DNA of 64,000 nt from Onchidella celtica. Its lineage: Eukaryota > Mollusca > Gastropoda > Systellommatophora > Onchidiidae. The position numbers were made by a program, and so were the translations under genes. Under the pieces are notes generated by a model. That model searched no databases. It worked only from the letters and a program-made list of their open reading frames with translations, and was not told the DNA's origin. Positions 22,601-32,150 of this stretch are shown here, piece by piece (the stretch's first letter is position 1; the number at the start of each line of letters is the position of its first letter). The stretch covers positions 49,582,824 to 49,646,823 of the forward strand of contig OZ007570.1 of the NCBI GenBank assembly GCA_963931925.1, given 5' to 3'.

Positions 22601-25442
22601 TCTCGGGTCAAACATTGGTAGAATAAGCCACGAGAGAAGCTGTCAGTCAAAGTGAAAGTGAATATTCTAGCTGCTAAGACCGTCTGTAAAGACGCTAAAG
22701 GCCATATATTATTATTAAAATTCTTACTGTACTGTTATTTACAGAAAACAAATACAAATGCACCACAACACTGGAGGGAGAATCTGTCACATTCGAGCTC
22801 TTGGATACAAGATCTAACGTAAGTACATTTTCTTCCTCAACCTCATTTCCTTCTTATCAAGCTATGGATGGAAAATCTTAGCAGTGGTCATGATTAAATG
22901 GCGTCAGCCTGACTATCACATGTTCCGTTTGAATTTGCAAAAAGTATTACCATTACTTTTACGTTGATTTAGGTCAAAAGCACACTGAGTCAAGTCTCTT
23001 TTGGCTCGGGTTTGTGAACTATGAAGTTAAACGGGATTTTGCTCACTATCGAGACTGAAAACAAGTTTGTCTGGCTGGTTGATTCAAAGGAATTTCTAGT
23101 CTGAGTCTGAGTCCAAACCGACGCAAAATCAGACTGGCCTCAGTGTGCTACCAACCCTGTAAAAACACCACAAAAATTGTTACTATTTGTGTGCTAACAA
23201 ACAATGCTTTTAAACAATAACATTAAAACCAAAATAATGCAGCTTTGAATTGTGGATAGTAGGCCTACTTGATAGATTATTTAACGGCCATTTTGATACA
23301 TAATAACACTTCGTCACCATCCCCTAAGACTATAGTAATCGGTTTTGACTACTTTTCAGGGGAAGCGAATGTTTCATTTTAGCACTATTAGCCTTGTTAC
23401 GAAGACTTTTTGAAAGTTTGCCATTCGATTATTTTTGGGGGTGTTTAGGTGTTTAGGACCAAAATAATTCGATGCGGCATTGAACGTACTTGAACACGTA
23501 AAGATGGTTATTCGAATTTTTTACTTTTTTAGTCTTAGGAGACGCTGACGGCTGAGCATTGTACATTTTTTTCCCCTTGAGTCAAGCTCGACCCTTTTTC
23601 AACAGAACGACGACATGGGAGCAAGAGATGACGTAGTGCGCTGGGCTGACGGATTCTTGTTGGTGTATTCCGTGACGTCACGGAGGACGTTTGACGTACT
23701 GGCGGAGGTACGGCGTAAAGTGGAGGACATGAAGAAAGTGACGCACGTTCCTGTGATCTTGGTGGGGAACAAAGCTGACCTAGCCCACGTCCGGCAGGTC
23801 ACACAAGACGAAGGTACGGGTGAATATGTCCTATGATCCGGTATTTGCCATATTGTGCTTTTGTATGTGCATTTTTGCCTTTTCGCGAAAATGAGAATTG
23901 AGTTTTGGTCGACAAAGGGGCTGAAGCGCATAAAACATTACGTCACAAACACATATCTCGAAAAAAAGTTTAACCGATTGGAATAAACTTATACATAGTG
24001 AAATTAGGAGTGAGAGAACCACTTTCATGACAAAACCTCAAAATCGGCAAAATGTCACATGGGACAATATGGCAAATACCGCTCGAAATTATGCATGTAT
24101 TTTCTTTTCCTGCCTTCTCGTGGTTTGTCAGTCATCCCACTACTCATTCAAACCCACCTGTCTCATTGGCATTCGTTCATCCATTCATTCATTCATTCAT
24201 TCATCTACTCATTCATTCATTCACTCTTTCATTCATTCACCCATTCATTCATTCCCTCACTCATTCATTCATTCATTCATGTACAAGTGTCATTCCAGTC
24301 ACTTAAACCTTGTTCGAGATATGTGTTTGTGACGTAATGTCGTCCTCTAACTTTGCAAAACTCTACAATGTTTCGATCCTCATCTTCTCGAAACGTCAAA
24401 AAAATACACATAAGACAATATGGAAAATACTGGACGATTTTCGCCCCCTTTTATTTTTCTTTCTTTTAAGCAAACAAACACAAGAAAATAAGAGAAAAAT
24501 CATAATACGCGGTCGAGGAGAAAAAAAAACCCAACATTTTTTGTTTCGTTGTTGATGTTTCACTCATCGAACCAGAGACTCCGCTTTCCCCTGGCGAATG
24601 CTCTACCATCTGAGCTGTGGCGCAGCGTGCAAAATGGATTTTCTGGTTCAAGTAAATCCGGCGTGTTGGCCTCATGCCATTCTTCCAGTCTATTACGAAC
24701 TTAATGAATCTGTCAGGTAAATGAAGTCCCTGAACACAGCTTTTGTCTAGCGCAGCAATGTGTATCTGGACGCTAGTTCTTGTTTGTTCTATCTCCATTT
24801 TCTGAAAAACTGGAGTTCTTTTATCATGTAGATATGCACATTTTGACACTTATTTAAAATGCGTTTGGGCACTTACCAAGCTGTTTCACAGTTGCAATTT
24901 ATTCTAAATCCTTATCGTAATAACTTTAATAGGTTGCAAAAATTAAACGTCAAATTTCTCAGTTGTTCAAAAAGTGGAGTTGGAACAAACAAGAACTAAA
25001 AGCGCGACATGCACTGGATTACACATTTCAGATTCGAGATGAACAGATGTAAACAGCTATGATAGTTAATTTTGTACATGAAAGTGGTAATTATGTTTAT
25101 TTGGGGGTTGACGAATGCGTTAAGGACCGTACTTGTTCTTCTATATATCACCTCAGACGAACAGATAGATAAATGGACGCCCATCGATGGGTGGCATGTA
25201 GTAGAAGAGTTGGGTACAGGTTGTTGCGGGTACAAATATTATTGTCTGTATTGATAACAAAAAAAATCCCCACAGGTGCCCGACTGGCAGCCGAACTTAG
25301 CTGTTCTTTCATGGAGGTGTCCGCCTCGGAAGACGTTACCAAGGTGATGGACGCCTTCCACACTCTGTGCAGGGAGATAATCGACTACAAGCGAAGGTCT
25401 CGCACTTTTCTTGACAGGGTTTTCGGCCTTAAAAAGTCATGA
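7547..25442 (+). CDS. RERG/RERGL-like Ras-family small GTPase, five exons
   Basis: Exons 7547-7685, 17552-17608, 22745-22818, 23606-23813 and 25276-25442 join in frame at GT-AG junctions to 645 nt, giving 214 residues plus stop. A 33-residue N-terminal extension precedes the G domain. The P-loop GMAGVGKS is at residues 39-46, the RFLTKRFIGEY signature at 51-61, NKAD at 145-148 and the EVSAS G5 region at 173-177. The protein ends in FGLKKS with no CAAX lipidation box, as in RERG, RERGL and RASL11/12. These family members are cytosolic or nuclear Ras relatives linked to growth control. The switch I threonine position holds Ala64 and the G3 DxxG box reads DTRS at 86-89, so ordinary GTP hydrolysis and effector switching are doubtful. 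Start choice: the ATG has A at -3 and heads the only frame reaching the P-loop. Family membership is strong; the exact orthologue (RERG, RERGL or RASL) is uncertain. Confidence 0.9.
8991..9010. repeat. Poly-T run
   Basis: About 20 consecutive T in intron 1. Confidence 0.85.
10083..10165. repeat. GA-rich microsatellite
   Basis: GATGAGATGAGAT units passing into (GA)n. Confidence 0.9.
11081..11307. mobile_element. TTAA-flanked short element, family A copy 1
   Basis: Flanked by TTAA at 11077-11080 and 11308-11311. Ends CTCCTTGTGTGCCA and TTGGCGCACAAAGAG are inverted repeats. The interior closely matches 62330-62549 (AGGAAGAAAATAGTGGGGGA and others). TTAA targets are the signature of the piggyBac superfamily; non-autonomous. 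Confidence 0.8.
11824..12289. mobile_element. hAT-like element with GGTTCTCAA ends
   Basis: The left end contains GTGGTTCTCAAAGTGGG and the right end GGGTTGAGAACCAC in inverted orientation, both just inside CAG/CTG termini. The interior is rich in GGGGGCGA. I could not see a clean 8-bp target duplication. A truncated relative seems to lie near 49795-49890. Confidence 0.55.
12405..12560 (+). repeat. Dispersed repeat with CTGAAGA...CCGAA core
   Basis: Aligns by eye with 4125-4255 and more weakly with 34850-34900: CCTGAAGAA, a short stem GTC/GAC, CCGAA, then CCTTTTGC..., and ...ATTATTTCT..CGCGAG. The core resembles the conserved box of hammerhead ribozymes but is degenerate. Possibly a Penelope-like or SINE remnant. 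Confidence 0.35.
13010..13320 (+). repeat. Long GAAA/GAGAAA purine tract
   Basis: Almost pure purine on the + strand for over 300 bases, built of GAAAGAAA and ATACAGAGAGAAA units. It generates long low-complexity open frames on both strands. Confidence 0.95.
15444..15573. mobile_element. Short TIR element, CAGAGCCGTCT ends
   Basis: The left CAGAGCCGTCT pairs with the right AGACGGCCCTG; length 130 bp. No convincing target duplication. Probably hAT-like by its CAG...CTG ends. Confidence 0.5.
17552..17608 (+). CDS. GTPase exon 2: helix 1 and switch I
   Basis: A 57-nt exon between a TTTTCCAG acceptor and a GTAAGT donor, phase 1 at both ends. It completes the alanine after GKS and encodes the RFLTKRFIGEYD segment. 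Where Ras and RERG have Pro-Thr after the aspartate, this exon has Gln63-Ala64. Confidence 0.88.
18100..18278. mobile_element. CCCAGCCAG family, copy 3
   Basis: Shares GTAGGATTGACGTCA, ATCCTACCAATCCTACGG and the terminal TTGGCTGGG with the copies at 2427 and 5100. Boundaries are approximate. Confidence 0.5.
18830..22720 (+). mobile_element. LINE (non-LTR retrotransposon), apparently full length
   Basis: The element includes a probable 5' region (about 18830-19440, higher GC than the intron), one long ORF and a short 3' UTR ending in a TATTATTATTA tail near 22716. Same orientation as the host gene. The 5' boundary is estimated from the composition change; I found no target duplication by eye. 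Confidence 0.75.
19524..22655 (+). CDS. LINE ORF: APE endonuclease plus reverse transcriptase, 1043 codons
   Basis: Uninterrupted ORF with the two enzymes of target-primed reverse transcription. Endonuclease: QETRL near residue 37, GDFNARVG with Asp145, and the DH pair at 240-241. Reverse transcriptase: NNYRGISLL, FVDLTKAFD (Asp615), SGVKQGCVLAPTLF and the FADD catalytic box at 734-737. The C-terminal region has YGSETW, RRLRWLGH-like sequence and a terminal CxxC...HxxxC zinc-knuckle-like motif at about 1022-1041. The conserved first strand of the endonuclease, GTWNVRT, lies in frame just upstream of the first ATG, in an open stretch that starts after a TAG at 19437-19439. The true start is therefore upstream and non-AUG, or the ATG copy is truncated. 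Clade (RTE, CR1 or other) not assigned. Confidence 0.93.
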   Translation: MRPGLQQQDLTDIDSIRKSQIIDRELQLLNIDIAALQETRLPDSGSVKEENYTFFWQGLSSEQPRIHGVGFAVKNSLINSIATPIGVSERIMTLRLNTRSGFTNIICVYAPTLTSSDETKDIFYEALQRTLHNIPLTEGLLILGDFNARVGADHSAWPKCIGHFGIGNINENGQRLLELCSVNSLCVTNTYFDLKRCQRTSWRHPRSGHWPQLDLILSRRKSLGCIKITRSLHSADCDTDHALVVSKIKISAKKIYRSKAPSIPKINVTAIRDESNRKSFEKLFAESMDNVTQCDSVDETWNTLSSKIHDCAIKSFGQHKVSNNDWVAQNSEILLPLIEQKKSAFNEYNKNCNQSTKTCLKNAKAKLQLEVRRCANKYWTDLCNSIQEANEKGDMKTAFSQMKVALGPIITKSAPLKSVNGEPITDKNEQLNRWVEHYSLLYSTEKNIPPDFEEHLQKLPIMAELDAEPSLVELSNAIDHLSAGKATGSDNIPAEVLKDLKGPLLPHLYNLLLQCWKEGVIPHDMRDAKIVTLYKNKGDKGDCNNYRGISLLSITGKAFARVILCRLQQLAEKVLPETQCGFRSKRSTIDMIFALRQIQEKCKEQNRPLITCFVDLTKAFDTVSRSGLYAVLKSIGCPPTLLKLIASFHTDMRACVNFEGCTSNSFAVNSGVKQGCVLAPTLFGIYFAALLKNAFGQCSGGVLINTRVDGSIFNVARLKAKSRTEHIMLQELLFADDAAIVAHDETTLQALINSLAKACDKFMLKISVSKTVVLTQGLRNPNPIMLNGSPLEQVGKFCYLGSTISGSTDITTEINARIGKAATAFGKLSKRVWNNSKLTIKTKVLVYQTCILSTLLYGSETWTTYSKHERSLNSFHLRCLRKILKIKWQDRISNIEVLSRANIPSTQALLGKKRLRWLGHLHRMENDRIPRQILYGELATGNRPRGRPHLRFKDTCKVTMKAFNIDPNEWENLANDRSRWRQKLRSGTLAIDFKAKETYLTKRQRRNENTRQSEPKRLTCNHCHRTLGSNIGRISHERSCQSK
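22745..22818 (+). CDS. GTPase exon 3: beta2-beta3 and degenerate G3
   Basis: Begins after TTTACAG, just downstream of the LINE in intron 2, and ends at GTAAGT. It encodes the two strands between the switches and ends with LLDTRSN, the position of the normal DTAGQ box. Confidence 0.87.
22819..23605 (+). other. GTPase intron 3
   Basis: A 787-base intron. I see no repeat or coding signal in it. Confidence 0.8.
23606..23813 (+). CDS. GTPase exon 4: switch II to NKAD
   Basis: Encodes the RWADGFLLVYSVT strand typical of the RERG/RASL group and the LVGNKADL guanine-specificity motif. The acceptor is TTCAACAG and the donor GTACGG; it leaves in phase 1. Confidence 0.9.
23840..24080. repeat. Foldback element with 17-bp perfect inverted ends
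   Basis: GGTATTTGCCATATTGT at 23840-23856 is exactly inverted at 24064-24080. A further diverged inverted relative is near 24417-24434 (CAATATGGAAAATACTGG), beyond the ATTC microsatellite, so a larger composite is possible. Confidence 0.65.
24174..24282. repeat. ATTC microsatellite
   Basis: Long run of CATTCATT units with CTC interruptions. It gives Ser/Phe/Ile/His-repeat open frames in three frames. Confidence 0.95.
24556..24640 (-). mobile_element. Second tRNA-derived SINE head
   Basis: The minus strand reads GCTCAGATGGTAGAGCATT (A-box region), then a CTGGTTCGATGAG B box. It lacks a paired acceptor stem, so it is a SINE head or tRNA pseudogene, not a functional tRNA. The extent of the body beyond 24640 is unclear. 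Confidence 0.6.
25276..25442 (+). CDS. GTPase exon 5: G5 region and C-terminus
   Basis: Follows a CCCCACAG acceptor. It encodes LAAELSCSFMEVSAS and the C-terminal helix, a short basic tail (YKRRSRTFLDRVFG) and TGA at 25440-25442. A possible ATTAAA poly(A) signal is at 25817-25822. Confidence 0.9.
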
Positions 25443-26042
25443 CGAACGAATTATTATCAAACTTGATAATGACTTGTATTTTGTATTTTTTTGCATTTTT
25501 TATTGTTGATGGAAGTCTTGAAATTGTTTGCCTTTATTCATTATGTACATTGTCATTAATTTATTGAATATCTAGTTGATGTAAACAAAACTGGTGTTTA
25601 GTTCACAAAATGATGACTTGTGTGAAAATGTTTGTTGCATCTTTGGTGTGCACGTTTTTCATTAATTATTGTTTAAAACTACATGTCGTCACTGCTCTAC
25701 GCTAATGGCATAAGTCATTTTAGAGGAGGGGGGGAGAACTTTTGAGATATTCATTTTTTAAAAAAAAGGTTTCTTTTCCTGTCATTTGGTGACTAATGCC
25801 ATTATGATTCTATTGGATTAAAACATTTTCCTATTGGCGCATTTCTTTTTCTGTAACATTATCTGATAGCCCGCATGATCAGGAATGCAATGAACCGTCA
25901 GTTGCCTCTTGACATAAGCCTGACATATTATGTCATTATCGTACAGCAGTGACGACAACATGTACAATGTCAACATAACATATTATGGTGAACAAACAAC
26001 AGTCACGCCAGGTGTTCATTGCCGAATACAGTGCATGTATTT

Positions 26043-26048
26043 TTTATT
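26043..26048 (-). terminator. Candidate minus-strand poly(A) signal
   Basis: AATAAA on the minus strand at the left edge of the AT-rich region, about 600 bases from the end of the convergent GTPase CDS. Which transcript uses it, if any, is not known. Confidence 0.3.
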
Positions 26049-27375
26049 TCAACAATCTCCCAATGGCACTGCATACCAATAAACCATCCTAAACCAAATA
26101 ACACTGACACAATTATACACTTGTTTCACTGCCTTCACTACCCTGTTTGAAATGGCACATCTCTCTGGCCAGCAAAATTTTACTATCAACATACATGTAA
26201 TTGATAAACAATTTTGTCTTAATGATTGTTTTAGCCTATGATATAACAAAATCTCAAGTTTTAGATTACAGATATCAGAATGGACAATGATGGGCCATGG
26301 TGTGGCCATCTTTTACTTTTAGAAAACTGTCCATAAAGTGCATATGGTTAAAGGAAGACAATAAGAAATGAGTCCTCTTCCAAATTCCTCTAATTCTATG
26401 CTGTTTTCTCACACACCACTTGTCCACTCAAATAGAGCTCTGCAAATCCACCCCCCCCCCCCAATTTTTAACAAATTTTAGCCCCCCACCCCCTTCCACC
26501 CACCCCGCTTCTTTCAACACCATCCCATAATACACAAATAATTTTAAAAAACAAAAAACTGCAACTTATGAGATAAGACCCTGCAAAACAAACAGCTCAT
26601 GTCATATCAATTCCACTAACTGCATACTGAGACACGGCTCTTTCAAATTAAACAACAAAAACTGCTGGACAGGATAACTGAGTTCAAGACAACATTACTG
26701 TGCAAATTCCCTTGAGGAAATTTAATTATATTTTGAACCACTTCTTCTCACAGTTCATTTAGCACATAAAAATAATAACTGACATAAAAAAAAAAAATTT
26801 TTTTTAACTATTTCAATAATCTTTAAAACTAAAGGTAATCACAAAGGGAAAAGCAGCATTACACCTGATTGATATTAGTTCAACAGTCAATACGTCCTGT
26901 TCATTCCGGTAAAACCAGTCATACATTGAAACTCAGTGGTAGCAAGAACAAAATAATAAACTTGGCAACAGCAGGTAATGTAAATTGTAATCATGTAAAT
27001 TGGATATTGTCAAACTTACCTTACAACATCTGAATCTTATCACTTTCAACACAACATGGCTTTCAACACAACACAATATGGCTGATCTGATAATGCCACT
27101 GCGAAACCACACATAATGACATATCCACGTGTAATATTCTGTCAAATAACACATCACAAACAACATATCGCCAGTTGTATAAAATAGATGCTTAAAGCCA
27201 TGCAGTTTAAAATGATCGCTGCCTATGTCATTTCACCAAGAAAAATCACTGTGTCCTTAATTGGCAATGTAATTTCGAGGTACATATTCCATGTATCCAC
27301 CTTAATCTATGATCAGAATTGCTTGGCATGTGAATGTAATAAAAGTTTTTCTTCCCGTTTTCTCAAAACCCCTCC

Positions 27376-27597
27376 AAATCGTAAAGAGCAGGCCGAACAG
27401 GCTGCTGCCCGGGCAAAATTAAATTAAAATTCATCCCTACCAGTCCCTCCCCCTCCCCCCTCATCTCCCCCACAAAAAAAACAACAAAAAAAACGCCAAC
27501 CGACGCTGCACTGTGGCGACTACGTGCCTGCTCCAGTTATAACTGGGCTGCAGTGGCACAGAGGCAAATTTCCCAAATGGGATTAAAGAGTTATACA
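27376..27597 (+). mobile_element. tRNA-derived SINE, copy 3 (5'-truncated)
   Basis: Starts inside the SINE body (AAAGAGCAGGCCGAACAGGC) and runs through GCACTGTGGCGACTACGTGCC to the TTTCCCAAATGGGATTAAAG tail. Confidence 0.85.
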
Positions 27598-28306
27598 AAA
27601 TCTCCCATTTTGACTTAGGCATTTATCTTATATAACTGACGATATCTGGGAAGACAGACACACAGACAAAGAGAAAGGACAACCAGAGAGAAGAGGCAGA
27701 AAGAAAGAGAAAGAGAGAGAAAGACACTAGTATAATAATCCTCATCAATTATACAGTACATGTACTACATGTACCGGGTTTACAAACTAATTGAACAAAA
27801 CAGGTGCATCAAAAAAATGTGTGTGTGCTTTCTAGATAATGTATCAATTCATAATATCACACGATTATAAAATACATGTAATTACACGTTCATATAATCT
27901 GAAACTTCAGTCACAGAAATCATTCGCCTCAAGCTCAACAAATCATCAAGTCATATATTTGTATCCCTGTTAAATAAAAACATCATCAAAGTGCTACCAA
28001 GTCATGAAATGACCCCACTTGACTAAAAAAAATATGCAAATGAAACCACACATCTGATTATAGCCTTAAAGAAATAACATGGTATAGAGCCAAAATAAAA
28101 ATCCAGTTTCATACTGTTTACTTTGTACCTACAGACAGAAATAACATGCAATTGATGTTTTCCCAATTTTATGTTTCAAGTGTAACTAACTGTGTGTGCC
28201 AGCAACGATTACACTCAACTTGCATGCCCGGTCAAGTCAACTTAAGTACAATATATCATGCCCATGTGTTCACAAACAATGCCCTAAAAAACTCTTAAGA
28301 TCTTAA

Positions 28307-28580
28307 CCCTTGCAGTGATGCAGGAATCTGCCTCTGGTTGTCCCTTGGTTAATAGGCCTGTGCAGGCTCCAGGTAAACATCGCAATTAAGCACTAAAAAT
28401 AGAAGACTAGGTCACTAACTATGATATCATGGGCTTATCCATAACGCCCCAAGAAGTGGTGACTTGCCTTAACAATGGTGGACAAAGGAGATGCCACAAC
28501 GATATTGTGGGCTTAGCAACTGGGGCCCAGGAAGAGAGGACCATGATATCGTGGCTTTATCAATAGTGGAACTGTGAGGG
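28307..28580. mobile_element. TTAA-flanked short element, family F
   Basis: Flanked by TTAA at 28303-28306 and 28581-28584. Ends CCCTTGCAGTG and AACTGTGAGGG are imperfect inverted repeats. 274 bp, noncoding. Confidence 0.6.
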
Positions 28581-28844
28581 TTAAACATCACAACAACCTC
28601 TCTGTTATGAAGACAAGTAGGATATTTTCAGAACAAAAAAAAATGGCTCGAGGACCAGTTGGCTAAGGTTGCAAAATGTACAATTTTTATACATCAAGAT
28701 TACATCAAATCAACTTTTGGGATAAATGGCAGGTTTGTCCAATTTCTAATTAGTTCTGGGTTCTCCAGTTGCCTTGTAAGTTAATGTACTTTGCCCATAA
28801 AACTAATGCCACACGTGTGGTCAGTGCATTATTTTTTTTAACAG

Positions 28845-29485
28845 TTATCACATTTCAGTGCAATTTTAACTGCCATTAGAGAATAACAAGAAAGTTGCCA
28901 TGCTTTATCCACCATCATATTTCAGTGCAATTTTAAGAACAATACAACCATTCTCAGCAAATAATAATGCAAGTTGCCATGCTCTATCCAACCATTGTAT
29001 TTCAGTGCAATTTAAAAAACAGTACAATCATCCTCAGTAAATAATATATGCAAGTTGCCATGCTCTATCCAACCATTGTATTTCAGTGCAATTTAAAAAA
29101 CAGTACAACCATCTTCAGTAAATAATATATGCAAGTTGCCATGCTCTATCCAGCCATTGTATTTCATTGCAATTTTAAGAATATTACAACCATCCTCAGT
29201 AAATAATATGCAAGTTGCCATGCTCTATCCAGCCATTGTATTTCATTGCAATTTTAAGAACAATACAACCATCCTCAGTAAATAATATATATGCAAGTTG
29301 CCATGCTCTATCCAGACATCATACCTCAGCGCAATTTTAACTATCATCAGTAATCAGTAAATAGGTGAAAGTCACCATGCTTCATCCAACTATCATATTT
29401 CAGTGCAATTTTAAGAACAATAAAACCGTTATCAGTAAATAATATATGAAAGTTGCCATGTTTTATCATTGTACCATTTCAGGTT
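28845..29485. repeat. ~80-bp minisatellite, eight copies
   Basis: Successive GTTGCCATG anchors at 28894, 28973, 29054, 29135, 29214, 29297, 29371 (as GTCACCATG) and 29452 give periods of 74-83 bp. Each unit also holds TTTCAGTGCAATTT and CAGTAAATAATAT. Outer copies are more diverged than inner ones. Confidence 0.93.
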
Positions 29486-29869
29486 TTTTTGTAAAATGGG
29501 AAATTAAAATAAAACAATTTGCATAGAAAAGTCAACCATTTGAATTGTATAGATAAGTGTCTGCCAGCAAAAAAGTTTTAAAAAGAAAAAAGAAAAAGAT
29601 AAAAAATTTCATTTGGCTAGCCTGAGAGCTGGCATAAGAGTAAATGTTAGTAGGCAAAGAAATTGCTATCTTAAACACTGTTTGTAGTGTACATGTCTCT
29701 TTATATATCTTCAAAAAATGTCATAGTTCAACATGGTTGATTGTTGTTTGTCAGATCAGACGCATCATGGTAATCGATCGTAACTCATAACTTTTTCAAA
29801 GACTGAGATATTTGGCAGGCTTGTACTTGTAGCCCTTGACAGATTGCAGGGTTTCTTTTAACTTTAAGC

Positions 29870-30110
29870 GGTGAAACAGACCGAGGCTAGTGTAATCGTC
29901 AGGCCGGTAGCTTGCTGACCACAAATTTTGCCTCACACTAGCATGACAGACACTGCTCACTGCATCCGCTGGACTGCAGTGTGGATAGTACCTGCTGTGC
30001 TAGTGTGAAGCAAAATTCTAGCAGGCAGTGCCTATTGTACCAGATTGAAGCAAAATTTATGGGCAGCAACACACCAGTCTGGTGCCTACACCAGCCTGGT
30101 CTGTTTCACC
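29870..30110. mobile_element. Short TIR element, GGTGAAACAGACC ends
   Basis: GGTGAAACAGACC at the left pairs with GGTCTGTTTCACC at the right; the similarity continues inward (AGGCTAGTGTA / TACACCAGCCT). 241 bp, noncoding. Confidence 0.7.
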
Positions 30111-31423
30111 CGTAACGTTGTGGATTAAATTCTGAAAATTAATGGTGAAATTATGTTTTTTTTAATATATTTTTAAAATTTTTTTTAGCAAGTTATTCCA
30201 TTTTTTGCTACTCTTGAAAAATTTGTGAAAAAACAAGTTACGACAGTTTACCATGCAGACTGATAATCAAAATAAGTACAAAAATTCAGTGATTCAAGTA
30301 CTCAAGGCCAGACATACTTTCTTACAATCAACTGCTGCCAAAAAAACAACTTGAACTTCAACAATCAGGGCTGGCATTAAGCCAGTTGGGCAAACTGCTC
30401 ACTATTGGGCTTTGTACCTTAGATGGCCCCATGTTAGGATAATCTAGCCTTACCAAGTACACATAACAACACATTGCAACATACACCTAACACCACACTG
30501 CAGGTTTTTACAGAGAACAGCAATGATTGTGCATGTGATTTGTGGGCCCCATAGCTCCCAGGGCCAGTTCTGTGAACAATCAACCACAATCCATTGGCAG
30601 TACAAGTGAGCAGTGGAGTAAGACAATACATGTACATACAGTATATGTATTTAAACTTCTTAAGTTACTCTTGTCATAGACATCACAGTAATTATTGGCA
30701 ATTAAAATAATCATGATAACAACAACCAGAACAGAAAGCTGTCAGGATATAATTGTGTTGTGTATTACCTGCAGCTGACCTCTCAAGACAATCAACATCT
30801 AAAAATCATACATAAAGAAAATTAAATCTATTAATTATGAAGTTATTAACTGTCAATCTATTAATGAAGTTATTGACCAATTTCATCAATACATCTAACT
30901 TGTCATCATGCTGTTGGCACACTGTCTGAAGGAAAGGATAAATTAAATTTAAAAATTGGCTACAGAGCTTACAAGTCTGATGACACATGAACGTACCATT
31001 TTCCACTAGGAAAACCCGATTTGCGCAAATTATTACTGGCACTGTAAGTCAAGTTTATGCTCGTGGACAAGATCTGAACTACTATCACAGGTGGGAATTG
31101 GAAAATCCACATGGAACTGGAAACGAACGGAAACCTCTCAGCAGGTCTGAATCCGGCTGTAAACTTACATATTTCCTATGTTTATGAATACATGTTGTCA
31201 TATGAATATATATATACACAGACTGAGGGTGGATGAGTATCTGTATTATGACTACAGAGCTGAGGCCAGCCCTACTGAGGACAATTCCTGCCTATGAAAT
31301 ACTCTTGTCTTGATATGTTGAAAGGATTATCCTGCCCCTTTATCAGTCAAACTTTGGCGTTAATTTGATGGCTGCTTAGCCTAGGGAGTCATGCAGACTG
31401 TACAAAGTGCACAAAACTTGAAT

Positions 31424-31676
31424 CAGGGCTCCCACTCAACTGGGAAAAAAACATCTGAAATCTATGTGCAGCGCCTATGCAGAGCGTAAATTTTAAATGA
31501 CTGACCATATTCTGTGCATAAATTTGTTATAATGGACCATACATTTGTCATTACACCTACACACAGAAATACACAACAAAAAACTTAAATAATATTAATA
31601 AATGGACATCAGAAAAATTACCACTGATCTCTTCCACCGCGGATTTCCGCGTTTCTGCGGAAGAGTGGGAGCCCTG
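31424..31676. mobile_element. Short TIR element, CAGGGCTCCCACTC ends
   Basis: A 14-bp perfect inverted repeat, CAGGGCTCCCACTC / GAGTGGGAGCCCTG. It is flanked by TGAAT at 31419-31423 and 31677-31681, a likely 5-bp target duplication. 253 bp. Confidence 0.8.
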
Positions 31677-32070
31677 TGAATACAGTTCAATACTTTAGCA
31701 TTAACCATAGACATTCTCACAACTGTTTATTATGTATGCTATAACTCAGGCAACTTTCAATTCAATGATACGAACTCCGGGTTGGGTTGTTGACCTGGTA
31801 TATGGCCACTAGCTGATAGAGGTGGTGATGCCTCGATATGATGGGTGTGCCCCATGCTACTGACAGCTAATGATTACCCACTCCCTGGCATACCATCACT
31901 GCATGGTTGCATCCATGTGTTCACACCATGTTTTCTTTACAGAGATGTAACAGCCTAGGAAGGAGCTCCTCTATACATTGTCATATCGATATCATTGCCT
32001 GTTTTTCCAACTGCATACTATGATCTCAGTCTATCAACATTTTACAGATTGTAAAACACATTTATTATTG

Positions 32071-32150
32071 CCCATCGGCTGTCGGAACCTCGTTAAAACT
32101 AAACTTTAATTTTATTTTATTTAACAAGGTTCCGACAGCTGACCAACGAA
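32071..32150. repeat. Small foldback repeat, GCTGTCGGAACCTCGTT family
   Basis: GGCTGTCGGAACCTCGTT and AACAAGGTTCCGACAGC face each other about 35 bases apart. The same sequence borders longer repeats at about 33325-33720 and 40434-41316. Confidence 0.7.

Larger units (their letters stand above)
17609..22744 (+). other. GTPase intron 2 with nested LINE
   Basis: Apart from the LINE (about 18.8-22.7 kb), it holds a copy of the CCCAGCCAG-ended repeat at about 18100-18278 and otherwise unremarkable AT-rich sequence. The LINE lies in the same sense as the host gene. Confidence 0.75.
23814..25275 (+). other. GTPase intron 4
   Basis: Contains a foldback repeat (23840-24080), an ATTC microsatellite and a tRNA-like SINE head on the minus strand near 24560-24630. 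Confidence 0.75.

Noticed and set aside
24027-24337. His/Ser/Phe/Ile repeat frames
   Set aside because: Three-frame translation of the ATTC microsatellite.
24556-24640. Functional tRNA on the minus strand
   Set aside because: A and B boxes are present but the acceptor and anticodon stems do not pair; better explained as a SINE head.
28845-29485. CRISPR-like regular repeats
   Set aside because: The whole ~80-bp unit is repeated with no unique spacers, in a eukaryotic genome; it is a minisatellite.
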